The notes beneath the pieces are model-generated. The model saw only the letters and a list, made by a program, of their open reading frames with translations, made no database searches and had not been told where the DNA came from. Shown here piece by piece: positions 1 through 8,567 of a DNA stretch of 43,633 nucleotides. Origin of the DNA: Acidobacteriota bacterium (GTDB taxonomy: Bacteria > Acidobacteriota > Thermoanaerobaculia > Multivoradales > JAHEKO01); NCBI GenBank assembly GCA_029862975.1, contig JAOTWP010000018.1, positions 1 through 43,633 on the forward strand, written 5' to 3'. Both the position numbers and the translations under genes were made by a program. The first letter of the stretch is position 1. Each line of letters starts with the position of its first letter.

Positions 1-24
1 TACGGCTCGACCCCGGACGCCTCG

Positions 25-654
25 TCAGCCAGCAGACCTGTCTCCCTCGAGCGCTGAGCGCCTCCTCTCGATCCTGCGGTACCCCCACGGGGCGAGCACG
101 AGGCACCAGAGGAAGGCGACGGCGAGGAACGAGCCGTACACGATGCCCCTGGTCCCCCCCCACTCGCTGACGACCAGCCAGCCGAGCAGAAGGTACGCGG
201 CAACCACCGGAGCACCGAGCATCCCGTAGAGAGGCTTGAACCACCATGGTTTCGCGTACGCACGCAGGAAGTAGTCGTGTTTCAGACGCTTCTCATCGTC
301 GCCCGACAGATTCATTTCTTTCGCCAGCATCGACGAGATGCAGTCCATCTCCTCGACGACCACGAAGTAGTTCCAGCGCAGGAAGAGATGTCCGGCGATC
401 CACGCCAGGATGAAGAGGGGAGCGAGCATCAAGAAGCCGCTCAGGACCTGCACCGTCAGGCTCGCGTTCGGACAGGGAGGGATCTGCAGATCGATGTCCG
501 CGTCCGCGAGCTTCACCAGCAGACCGAGACAGGCGAAGATCGCGATCGCGATCACGAGCAGCAGGTGGATGTAGAGCTTCAAAATCTCGGCCAGCAGCTT
601 GACCCGACTCTCGTGCTGGCTCGACAGGACCTGGAGCGCTTTCTCATCGCTCAT
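25..654 (-). CDS. Hypothetical multi-pass membrane protein
   Basis: 209 aa ORF with several hydrophobic stretches (LLLVIAIAIFACLGLLV, VLSGFLMLAPLFILAWI, APVVAAYLLLGWLVV, GSFLAVAFLWCLVLAPWG). Confidence 0.75.
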   Translation of the reverse strand: MSDEKALQVLSSQHESRVKLLAEILKLYIHLLLVIAIAIFACLGLLVKLADADIDLQIPPCPNASLTVQVLSGFLMLAPLFILAWIAGHLFLRWNYFVVVEEMDCISSMLAKEMNLSGDDEKRLKHDYFLRAYAKPWWFKPLYGMLGAPVVAAYLLLGWLVVSEWGGTRGIVYGSFLAVAFLWCLVLAPWGYRRIERRRSALEGDRSAG

Positions 655-678
655 GAGCGAACCTCCCAGAGCTGCGGC

Positions 679-1737
679 CTACGGCACGATGCAGATCTCG
701 TCGCCGCCGCGGAAGAGCCTGCCGTCGAGCAGAGCGCCGGTCACTCCGGCTTCGCTCGTGCCGCCCTGCCAGGCGAGGGGATCGTCGTCGAGGAACTGGC
801 AGGCCAGGTCGGAGTGGCCGTCGCCGTTCACGTCCTCGTGTTGGCACTGCGGATCGCCGTTGCCCCGGACCCGGACCTCGAGCCCCGAGAAGTCGAGCGT
901 CGTGACGTCGATCTCCCATACGTCGAACTCGCCGCTGCCCAGGATCGCCACCGGGATGACCCCGTGGCCGTCGATGTTGAAGCAGTTGGGGTAGCTCCCC
1001 GGCTTGATGTCGATCTCGACCGCGATCTCGCACGGCCCGCTCTGGGTGACCTCGAACACCGGGTGGCTCAGGCCGCCCCAGACGGCGTACTCGTCCGCCA
1101 GAACCCAGATCTCGTTGCTGCCCGAGACGAACAGCTCCGTGGGGAGCGCCAGCCCGCCGAGGAGATACCAGCCGTCGGTCTCGACGACGCCGAGACTCTC
1201 AGCCTCGATCATCATCGACCGGAAGGGCTCGACTACGTTGCCGACGGATTGAGGTCTCCCCGCCGTGCCGCCCGCGGCAGCTTCCACACCGTTGACCCAG
1301 ACGTAGAGATCGTCGTTGATGCCGAGTCTCCGTTCGTTCGGAGCACAGCTCGGACAGTACTTGTTGACCAGACGGACCTCGTCGAGAATGGCCGCGCTGC
1401 ACACCTCGACCGAGGTGTACAGCCAGCGGTTGGTGACCCCACCCTCGTGAAGCCAATAGGCCCAGAAGTCCCCCGGCACCCAGCCCGGAATCGTCACGCC
1501 GAAGCCGTTGTGCTGCGGTCCGTCCCAGACCATCGACGTCCACACCCAGTGCGGGTCGTCGATGGGTCTGCTCGTCGTGCCCAGCCAGGGGCCCTCCACC
1601 ACCGAGCTGGTGGTCTTGGCCCACGCGGGATCCTCGAGCTTCACCACCGGCTGCGAGCTCGAGGCGGCTGGCAACAGCAGGGCCGCGAGCACGACGCAGC
1701 AACTTACGAGCGAAGCCGGGACAGGCTTCTTCTTCAT
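679..1737 (-). CDS. Secreted hypothetical protein with C-terminal 'IDIKPGSYPNCFNIDGHGVIPVAILGS' domain
   Basis: N-terminal signal peptide (MKKKPVPASLVSCCVVLAALLLPAASS). C-terminal half has the recurrent IDIKPGSxPNxxNxxxxGxIPVAILGS motif of secreted bacterial proteins. AGGAGGT-like RBS upstream of ATG. Confidence 0.85.
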   Translation of the reverse strand: MKKKPVPASLVSCCVVLAALLLPAASSSQPVVKLEDPAWAKTTSSVVEGPWLGTTSRPIDDPHWVWTSMVWDGPQHNGFGVTIPGWVPGDFWAYWLHEGGVTNRWLYTSVEVCSAAILDEVRLVNKYCPSCAPNERRLGINDDLYVWVNGVEAAAGGTAGRPQSVGNVVEPFRSMMIEAESLGVVETDGWYLLGGLALPTELFVSGSNEIWVLADEYAVWGGLSHPVFEVTQSGPCEIAVEIDIKPGSYPNCFNIDGHGVIPVAILGSGEFDVWEIDVTTLDFSGLEVRVRGNGDPQCQHEDVNGDGHSDLACQFLDDDPLAWQGGTSEAGVTGALLDGRLFRGGDEICIVP

Positions 1738-2277
1738 GGCAGACCTCCTTCACGCGGTCTCCCGCGGGCGACCGTGCCCGCGGGCGCCCGGCAGCTCGGC
1801 GACCTTGGGATCCCTCTCGCGCTCGAGCCCGGCTCCGGGAGAAGGAGGCGAAGACCCGTGGCTTTGCGGCACCGGCTCTCGCCGGCTGTGCCTTTGTCGG
1901 GGCGAGGGCTGTTTACCACGTAACCCGCAGGAGGCCAACACCCCACGGAAGGGCCTTGGTGCCACCCGCGCGGGCGGGAGGATCGGTGCGCCTGGCGCAC
2001 GAGAGCGGTCGTCGGTTGGTTGACGCGGCGCGGGTCACGCCATGGTCAGGGACTCGATCGCGAGCGTCGTGCTGATGCGGTGATGAGCTAGGGTCGCCTC
2101 GGCTCCAGGAGATGCGACGATTCGGTACCGTGTCGTCAGCCCGTCCTAGGACCATTCGGCGGGTTGGAGCTCGCCGCCGATCAGCACCTCGCGTGCCGTC
2201 CGCTGGTAGTTCTGGACGGCGGAAAGGGCTCTTCGCCGTGGCATCGAGCCACCGACACCCTGATTTTCAGTCAGCTG

Positions 2278-4404
2278 CTAGGGGCGCCACTCGACGTCGC
2301 GCGCGATGACCGCCGGAGCCGGTTGCGCGGCGGCTCCGGGGTGCGCGGGCGGCTCGAGGCGCAGGTCGATCCTGGCCGCGGCCGCCGCGGGCGACGGCGG
2401 CAAGGGGTACTCGACCGTCCGCCACGCCGGATCGTCGAGGGTGAGATGGTCGACGACCTCGCCGTTGACCGACACGGTCACGGTCACCGGCCTCGGCAGG
2501 GGCGCGGCGGGCCTCAGCTCGAGCCGCATCGCGCGCGACCCCGGCGGGGCGTAGAGCACCGCGGCCTCGGCGAGGGGCCGGACCCGGCGGCCGTCGCGGT
2601 CCCTCCCGGGCGCGCCCCAGCCCTCGGAGATCGCCTCGAGGTCGGCTCCCGGCTCGAAGATGGCGCCGCGATAAGACCAGGACCTGCCGTCGCCGACGGG
2701 GCCGTCGATGGCGAAGAGGTCCATCCGTCGCAGGTAGGCCCGCTTCCAGTCGGCGTTCTCCCACTCGTACCAGGCGAAGGTCCGCTCTCGCGGCTCGTCC
2801 TCGGCGAGTCGCAGGGCGGGCTCACCCGAGTAGCCGCCGTCCGCGAAGCCGAGCAGGTCCATGACGGTCGCCGGAATGTCGGTGATCGTCGTCGGCGCGG
2901 CGGAGATGCGCAGCGGTCCCCTCGCGTGCGCCGCCTTGACCGCCAGCAGCGCCCGCGCGGCGCCGGCGATTTCCGGGAGATCCGCGAAGAGCCCGGCATC
3001 GTCGGCGCCGAAGCCGGCGGGGGGCAGGTGGGAGCCATGGTCGGACGACAGGACGATCACGCTGTCGTCGTAGACGCCCAGGGCGCGCAGGCGGTCGAGG
3101 AGACGCCTCACGAGGTCGACGGCGCACGCCGCCTGGTCCCGATAGCCGTCGCGGGTGAGCGCCGTGAGACCGATGAACTCGCAGCGCGCATCGAGAACCA
3201 GGGGCAGGTGCGGAACGCCCACGTGGAGGAGCTTGTAGACCGGTCGCTCGCGGCCGACGTGGACCCGCCGGACGAAGTCTTCGAGGAACGCGCGTCCGTT
3301 GTCCGAGTGGAAGCGGCGCCGCGTCGCGGCCCCGCCGGCCGTCACGCCCCACAGGGTCTGGAGCCGCCAGCCCTGATCGTTGTGGATCCACCGCTTGAGG
3401 ACGTGCGGCGCGTGCCGGAAGAGGGAGAGGTCGACCAGCTGCCAGCTGGCGAACCGCGCGTACTCGCCGCGGCCGACGTAGGGCCGCGGAATCACGTAGG
3501 CGTTGGTCGCCGACGCGAGACCCTGCGCGTGCATCGACACCGCATCGGTGTCGAACCCGCGCTTGCGCAGGACGCCGAAGAGCCACCGCTCGGCCGCGAG
3601 ACGTCGAACGAACCTCTGCACGGGCTCCTGATTCCGGTAGACCTCCCCCGTGAGCATCGCGGGAATGCTCGCGATCGTCGTCGGGAAGGCGCCGGCGTGG
3701 TCGGCGAAGAAGACGAATCCGGACAGCGCTTCGGCGGCCGCCGGATCGCCGTCGACGATCTCGCCGAAGACGTCGCCCTGGAACGCGTCCAGCACGACGT
3801 GGATCACGTTGCGGGTCCGCGACAGCTCGAAGACGAACTCGGACGGCTCGGAGAACGCCGTCGCCGGGGCGCCGGACCGCAGCGCGGACCCGGCGAGGAC
3901 CACGGTCTGGAGCCCGACGAGGAGCAGGCTGGCGAACGGGGCGATCGCCACGAGCCGGCGCGAGGCGGCGATCATCGCCGTCAACCCGATCACCCACAAC
4001 CCGATCTCGTAGGGGCTTCGCCCCGCGTGCAGCTCCCAGTCGAGTGCCTTGCCGGTGAGCGGCCCGTAGTCGGCGGCCAGGATGCCCCCTTGCAGCCAGG
4101 TGAGCACCCCGAGGCCGAAGAGCGCGACGACGTAGCGCCGGAGCCAGCCCGCGGGGAGCAGGAGTCCGAGTCCGATCAGGCCCGCGACGAGAACGGCGAA
4201 GAGGGGCAGCCAGTGGACGGCGAGCCGCCAGAACGGAGCGCGCAGCTCGTCCGTGTTGCCGGCGTAGATCGTGTAGGCGCCGAAGAGAAAGATCTGCAAC
4301 GGCGCGAGCGCCGCCGGGAAGGCGAGCCTTTTCGCTCGCCGCCACGCCTCCCCCGCTCCGCGTCGCGAGGGCGAGAGAACGATGGGGGACCGCGCCGCCA
4401 CCAC
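2278..4404 (-). CDS. Sulfatase-like (alkaline phosphatase superfamily) membrane protein
   Basis: N-terminal TM helices, then NVIHVVLDAFQGDVF...GFVFFADHAGAFPTTIASIPAMLTGEVY and VIVLSSDHGSHLPP typical of sulfatase/LTA-synthase-like enzymes. GTG start only 7 nt after the ileS stop. Confidence 0.8.
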   Translation of the reverse strand: MVAARSPIVLSPSRRGAGEAWRRAKRLAFPAALAPLQIFLFGAYTIYAGNTDELRAPFWRLAVHWLPLFAVLVAGLIGLGLLLPAGWLRRYVVALFGLGVLTWLQGGILAADYGPLTGKALDWELHAGRSPYEIGLWVIGLTAMIAASRRLVAIAPFASLLLVGLQTVVLAGSALRSGAPATAFSEPSEFVFELSRTRNVIHVVLDAFQGDVFGEIVDGDPAAAEALSGFVFFADHAGAFPTTIASIPAMLTGEVYRNQEPVQRFVRRLAAERWLFGVLRKRGFDTDAVSMHAQGLASATNAYVIPRPYVGRGEYARFASWQLVDLSLFRHAPHVLKRWIHNDQGWRLQTLWGVTAGGAATRRRFHSDNGRAFLEDFVRRVHVGRERPVYKLLHVGVPHLPLVLDARCEFIGLTALTRDGYRDQAACAVDLVRRLLDRLRALGVYDDSVIVLSSDHGSHLPPAGFGADDAGLFADLPEIAGAARALLAVKAAHARGPLRISAAPTTITDIPATVMDLLGFADGGYSGEPALRLAEDEPRERTFAWYEWENADWKRAYLRRMDLFAIDGPVGDGRSWSYRGAIFEPGADLEAISEGWGAPGRDRDGRRVRPLAEAAVLYAPPGSRAMRLELRPAAPLPRPVTVTVSVNGEVVDHLTLDDPAWRTVEYPLPPSPAAAAARIDLRLEPPAHPGAAAQPAPAVIARDVEWRP

Positions 4405-4411
4405 CCGAGGA

Positions 4412-7400
4412 TCAGTCCGCCACCTGGACGTCCACGGTCAGGCTCTGCCGGTCGACCGTCAGCTGGTGACCCGCGGCGAGCGATGCGGCGCGGGCGAGCT
4501 CCGTCGCGAGGGTCTCGGCGGCGATGTAGTCGCGGTGGGCCTCGACGTCCGCCGCGACCTCGTCGGACGCGGCGTAGGTGAGCCGGATCCGGTCCTCGAC
4601 GTTCAAGCCGATCTCCTTGCGGAGGTTCTGGATCGCGCGCACGAGGTCGCGCACGCGGCCTTCGCGGAGCAGCTCGGCGTCGAGCTCGGTCGCAAGCGCC
4701 ACGAAGAGCTCGCCCTTCTCGGCGATCGCCCAGCCCGCGGCCGGGTCCTTCGCGACCAGGATCTCGTCGGGCGGCACCTCGAGGCGCTGCCCGTCCGCGT
4801 CGAGCACGACCGGCAGGCCGGCCGCGACCCGCCGCTCGACCTCCGCGCCGTCGGCGGCGGCCAGGGCGCGCTTGAGGGGCGCGAGGAGCCGCTTGTACTT
4901 CGGCCCCGCCACCTTGCCGTCGAGCCGGACGGTGCGCTCGAAGAGGTCGTCGGCGCGGTCCACGAAGGAGAGCTCCTTGACGTTGAGCTCGTCGAGCACG
5001 ATGGGGACGTGGGGCCCGATGCGGCCGGGGAGCCGCGAGTCGGCGCCGTGGACCCTGAGCTCGCGCACCGGCTGGCGGACCTTGATCCCGGCGTTGTTGC
5101 GGGCGGCGTGGCCCAGCTCGACCAGCGAGCGGACGGCGTCCATGACGCCGAGGAGGTCCTCGTCGACGGCGAAGTCGCCCGCCTCCGGGAAGCTGCAGAG
5201 GTGGACGCTCACCGGCGCCCCGGCGTCCTTCTCGCGCACCAGCTCCTGGTACATCCTCTCGCTGACGAAGGGGACGACGGGGGCGACGACCTTCACCGTC
5301 GTGACCAGGCACTCCCACAGCGTGCGATAGGCGGCGCTCTTGTCGGCGTCGTCCTCGGTCTTCCAGATGCGACGGCGGCTGCGCCGCAGGTACCAGCGCG
5401 ACAGGGCGTCGATGAAGGAGACGACCTCCCGCATGAGGAGGTGGACGCTGTAGCCGGAGTAGTTGTCCCGGGCGCTGGCGACGAGCTTGCCGAGGCGGGA
5501 GAGGATCCAGCGGTCGAGATCGGGGCGCGCGGAGATCGGGATCTCCGCCCGGGCCGGATCGAAGCCGTCGACGCGCGAATAGGTCAGATAGAACTGGTGG
5601 ACGTTCCACAGGACGAGGAAGTCCCGCCAGGCGTCGCGGATCTTGTGGTACCCGAACCACAGGTCGTAGTCCGGGTTGTGCGTGGCGTAGAGCCAGCGCA
5701 TGGGGTCGGCCCCCACGAGGTCCGCCGCCTCGTTGAACTCGATGGCGTTGCCCTTCGTCTTGTGCATCTCCTCGCCGTGCTCGTCCTGCATCAGGCGGTA
5801 GCCGAAGAGCAGCTTGAAGGGCGGGCGGTTCTCCATGACCGTCGACATGGCGAGGATCGCGTAGAACCAGTTGCGGAACTGGCCGGGGTGGCTTTCCGAC
5901 ACCCAGTCGGCGGGGAACCACTTCTGCCAGTGCGCCCGGTCGGTGTTGTAGTGCATCGTCGAGTACGGGACGATGCCGGCGTCGAGCCACGGGTTGCCGA
6001 CCTCCGGGATGCGCGCGACCGGCCGCGAGCAGCCCGGGCAGGCGATCCTGACCGCGTCCACCCACGGGCGGTGGGGACTGTGGCCCGCGAACTCCTCCCA
6101 CCCCTGGACGGCGCGCTCGCGCAGCTCGTCCTTGCTGCCCACGACGTCGAAGACGCCGCACTCGCGGCAGAGGTAGATGGGCAGCGCCAGGCCCCAGTAG
6201 CGCTTCTTCGAGATCATCCAGTCCTGCATGTTCTGCAGCCACTCGAGCTCGAGCCGCAGCCCGACCTCGGGGATCCAGCGGGTCTGCCGGGTGACCTCCA
6301 TGATCTCCTTGCGCAGTCCCGTCGCTTCGCCGGTCTCCGCGTCGTAGCTCCCCATGTCGAGGAACCACTCGTCGACCAGACGGAAGAGCAGCGGCGTCTT
6401 GCAGCGCCAGCAGACGGGGTAGGAGTGGGTGTAGTCCTCGAGGTCGTAGAGGATCCCCTTGGCGCGCAGCGCGGCGAAGATCGGCTCGCCGGCGTCGGGA
6501 GCGCTCGTTCCGGAGAGCGGACCGAAGCCCGCGACGAAGACGCCGCTCTCGTCGATCGGACCGATGGCGGGCAGATCGTGCTCACGCCCCAGCTCGTAGT
6601 CCTCCTTGCCGCAGCCGGGCGCGATGTGGACGATCCCGGTGCCTTCCTCGGCCGCGACCTCCTTCCACGGGATCACCCGGTGCTCCACGCCCGCCTGCGC
6701 CGGGAGCTCGTCGAACGGGCCCTCGTACTCCCAGCCCACGAGCTCCTCGCCGCGCAGCTCGCCCAGGACCTCGAACGCCCCCTGCCCGGACATCACCGCC
6801 TCGACCCGCTCCCGCACCAGGTAGTAGACGTCCCCCCCCTGCCGCACCCGGGCGTAGGCGAGCTCCGGTTGGACCGCGCAGGCGACGTTGGCGGTCAAGG
6901 TCCACGGGGTGGTCGTCCAGACCAGGAGGTACTCCCGCTCCCGCCCCCGGATGGGGAAGCGCACGGTCGGCGAGGCGTGGGTGAGCTCCGGCCGGTCCTC
7001 GCCGTGGATCTCGTGCTGCGAGATCCCGGTGCCGCAGCGCGGGCACCAGGGCATCGAGTCGTGCCCGTGGTAGAGGAAGCCGCGCTGGTGGCACCTCTTG
7101 AGGAACTCCCAGATCGTGTAGTTGTTCTCGTCCGACATCGTGAAGTAGGAGTCGTCCCAATCCATCCAGTACCCCAGCCGGATCGACTGCCGGGTCTGGA
7201 TGGCGGCGTACTTCACCACCCGCTCCTTGCACTTCTCGACGAAGCGGTCGATGCCGTACTCCTCGATGTCGCGCTTGGAGGTGAACCCCAGCTCCTTTTC
7301 CACCTCCACCTCGACCCACAGCCCCTGGCAGTCGAAGCCGTTCTGGTACCGCAGCTCCCGGCCCGTCATCGCCCAGAACCGCTGGTACAGGTCCTTGTAG

Positions 7401-7573
7401 GTCCGCCCCCAGGCGTGGTGGACACCCATCGGGTTGTTGGCGGTGATCGGCCCGTCCAGAAACGACCAGGTGGGCTTGCCCCGGTTCTGCTCCACGAGCT
7501 TCCGGAAGCAGTCCTCGCGCTCCCAGAACTCGAGAATCTCGCGCTCGAGAGCCGGAAAATCCTCTCCGCTCAT
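4412..7573 (-). CDS. ileS: Isoleucyl-tRNA synthetase with altered HIGH/KMSKS motifs
   Basis: Class I aaRS: DGPITANNPMGVHHAWGRTYKDL, NGFDCQGLWVEVEVEKELG, editing-domain TTPWTLTANVA, GTGIVHIAPGCGKEDY, zinc-type CPRCG. The ORF extends to 7645, but ATG at 7573 (MSGEDFPALEREILEFWERE) is the natural start. Confidence 0.93.
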   Translation of the reverse strand: MSGEDFPALEREILEFWEREDCFRKLVEQNRGKPTWSFLDGPITANNPMGVHHAWGRTYKDLYQRFWAMTGRELRYQNGFDCQGLWVEVEVEKELGFTSKRDIEEYGIDRFVEKCKERVVKYAAIQTRQSIRLGYWMDWDDSYFTMSDENNYTIWEFLKRCHQRGFLYHGHDSMPWCPRCGTGISQHEIHGEDRPELTHASPTVRFPIRGREREYLLVWTTTPWTLTANVACAVQPELAYARVRQGGDVYYLVRERVEAVMSGQGAFEVLGELRGEELVGWEYEGPFDELPAQAGVEHRVIPWKEVAAEEGTGIVHIAPGCGKEDYELGREHDLPAIGPIDESGVFVAGFGPLSGTSAPDAGEPIFAALRAKGILYDLEDYTHSYPVCWRCKTPLLFRLVDEWFLDMGSYDAETGEATGLRKEIMEVTRQTRWIPEVGLRLELEWLQNMQDWMISKKRYWGLALPIYLCRECGVFDVVGSKDELRERAVQGWEEFAGHSPHRPWVDAVRIACPGCSRPVARIPEVGNPWLDAGIVPYSTMHYNTDRAHWQKWFPADWVSESHPGQFRNWFYAILAMSTVMENRPPFKLLFGYRLMQDEHGEEMHKTKGNAIEFNEAADLVGADPMRWLYATHNPDYDLWFGYHKIRDAWRDFLVLWNVHQFYLTYSRVDGFDPARAEIPISARPDLDRWILSRLGKLVASARDNYSGYSVHLLMREVVSFIDALSRWYLRRSRRRIWKTEDDADKSAAYRTLWECLVTTVKVVAPVVPFVSERMYQELVREKDAGAPVSVHLCSFPEAGDFAVDEDLLGVMDAVRSLVELGHAARNNAGIKVRQPVRELRVHGADSRLPGRIGPHVPIVLDELNVKELSFVDRADDLFERTVRLDGKVAGPKYKRLLAPLKRALAAADGAEVERRVAAGLPVVLDADGQRLEVPPDEILVAKDPAAGWAIAEKGELFVALATELDAELLREGRVRDLVRAIQNLRKEIGLNVEDRIRLTYAASDEVAADVEAHRDYIAAETLATELARAASLAAGHQLTVDRQSLTVDVQVAD

Positions 7574-7693
7574 GCTCGCTGCACCCCGCTCGTCATACCC
7601 GCCTTCTCTTCCCGTGTCCGCTGCATCGCAGTGCCCGGGCCGCACCGGCCGTCACGGCAACGCGCGCGGCTGCCGATCCGTGTCGCTGGCACG

Positions 7694-7767
7694 TTGGGCG
7701 GAGAGGATTCGAACCCTCGCCCCCGGCCCTATCAGGACATTGCTCTGACCAACCGAGCTATCGCCCG
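7694..7767 (-). tRNA. tRNA-Ile(GAT)-like element, weakly paired (possibly pseudo or divergent)
   Basis: Reverse complement CGGGCGATAGCTCGGTTGGTCAGAGCAATGTCCTGATAGGGCCGGGGGCGAGGGTTCGAATCCTCTCCGCCCAA. D-stem GCTC/GAGC, anticodon loop CTGATAG (GAT), GGTTCGAATCC T-arm, acceptor GGGCG/CGCCC. Arm lengths are canonical but the anticodon and T stems carry mismatches. No encoded CCA. Confidence 0.6.
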
Positions 7768-7934
7768 CTCTCGCTTCGTGACAGATCGCACCTCGACCTT
7801 CGAGGAAACGCCAGGACTCTACCACCGGCCGGCCGGCGCCCGCGGCGAGGAGTGTGTTCCGGGTAGACGCCAACCCGAGACCCGTTGCGCTACCATGGGC
7901 GCGCGGTCTTCCGCCGCGGCGAGCGACAGACACG

Positions 7935-8507
7935 ATGAACGGATCGGCCAGCGTCCACCTCCAGGCATTCCTCAAGGATCCCAAGGGGGTCGCCGCGCTC
8001 CTCCCCACCGCGGCGCCCGTCGTCCAGCGCATCGCCTCGAAGGTCGAGCCGGACAGCGCCGGCTTGATCGTCGAGTACGGACCCGGAAGCGGAGTCCTGA
8101 CGCGGCGCCTCCTCGAGCGGCTCGGGCGCGACGGCAGGCTGCTGGCCATCGAGCGCAACGCCGACTTCGCCGCCCGGCTCGGCGACACGCTCGCCGATCC
8201 GCGGCTCATCGTCGTCCGCGAGTCGGCGCAGAGCGTGCGCGACATCCTCCGGCGCCTGGACCTGCCCCAGGCCGACTGCGTCCTGTCCGGGATTCCCTTC
8301 TTCTGGCTCCCCCCGGAGACCGCGCTCGAGATCGTCACCAAGACCCATGGCGCGCTCAAGGACGGCGGGAGGTTCGTGACCTACCAGGTCTTCTACCAGA
8401 GCCGCCGCCGCCTCCGCGTGCATCTCGAGAAGTGCTTTTCGGAGGTCCGGTCGGAGGTCGACCTGCGCAATCTGCCGCCCTACCGCATCTGCGAGGCGAT
8501 CAAGTAG
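7935..8507 (+). CDS. Class I SAM-dependent methyltransferase (phospholipid N-methyltransferase / rRNA adenine dimethylase-like fold)
   Basis: IVEYGPGSGVLTRRLLERLGRDGRLLAIERNADFAARL (motif I) and DCVLSGIPFFWL. ATG at 7935 preferred over the upstream ORF start at 7854. Confidence 0.82.
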   Translation: MNGSASVHLQAFLKDPKGVAALLPTAAPVVQRIASKVEPDSAGLIVEYGPGSGVLTRRLLERLGRDGRLLAIERNADFAARLGDTLADPRLIVVRESAQSVRDILRRLDLPQADCVLSGIPFFWLPPETALEIVTKTHGALKDGGRFVTYQVFYQSRRRLRVHLEKCFSEVRSEVDLRNLPPYRICEAIK

Positions 8508-8567
8508 CGCCCCGCGCATGCCGCCTCGGGGCCCGCCGCGGGCTCCGGCGCTCTCGCGGCTGGACGC

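Noticed and set aside
1740-2277. About 540-bp gap with several short ORFs on both strands
   Set aside because: No coding signature, RNA-like fold or repeat that I could support by eye.
2164-4581. 805-aa plus-strand ORF
   Set aside because: Shadow ORF antisense to the sulfatase-like gene, no recognisable motifs.
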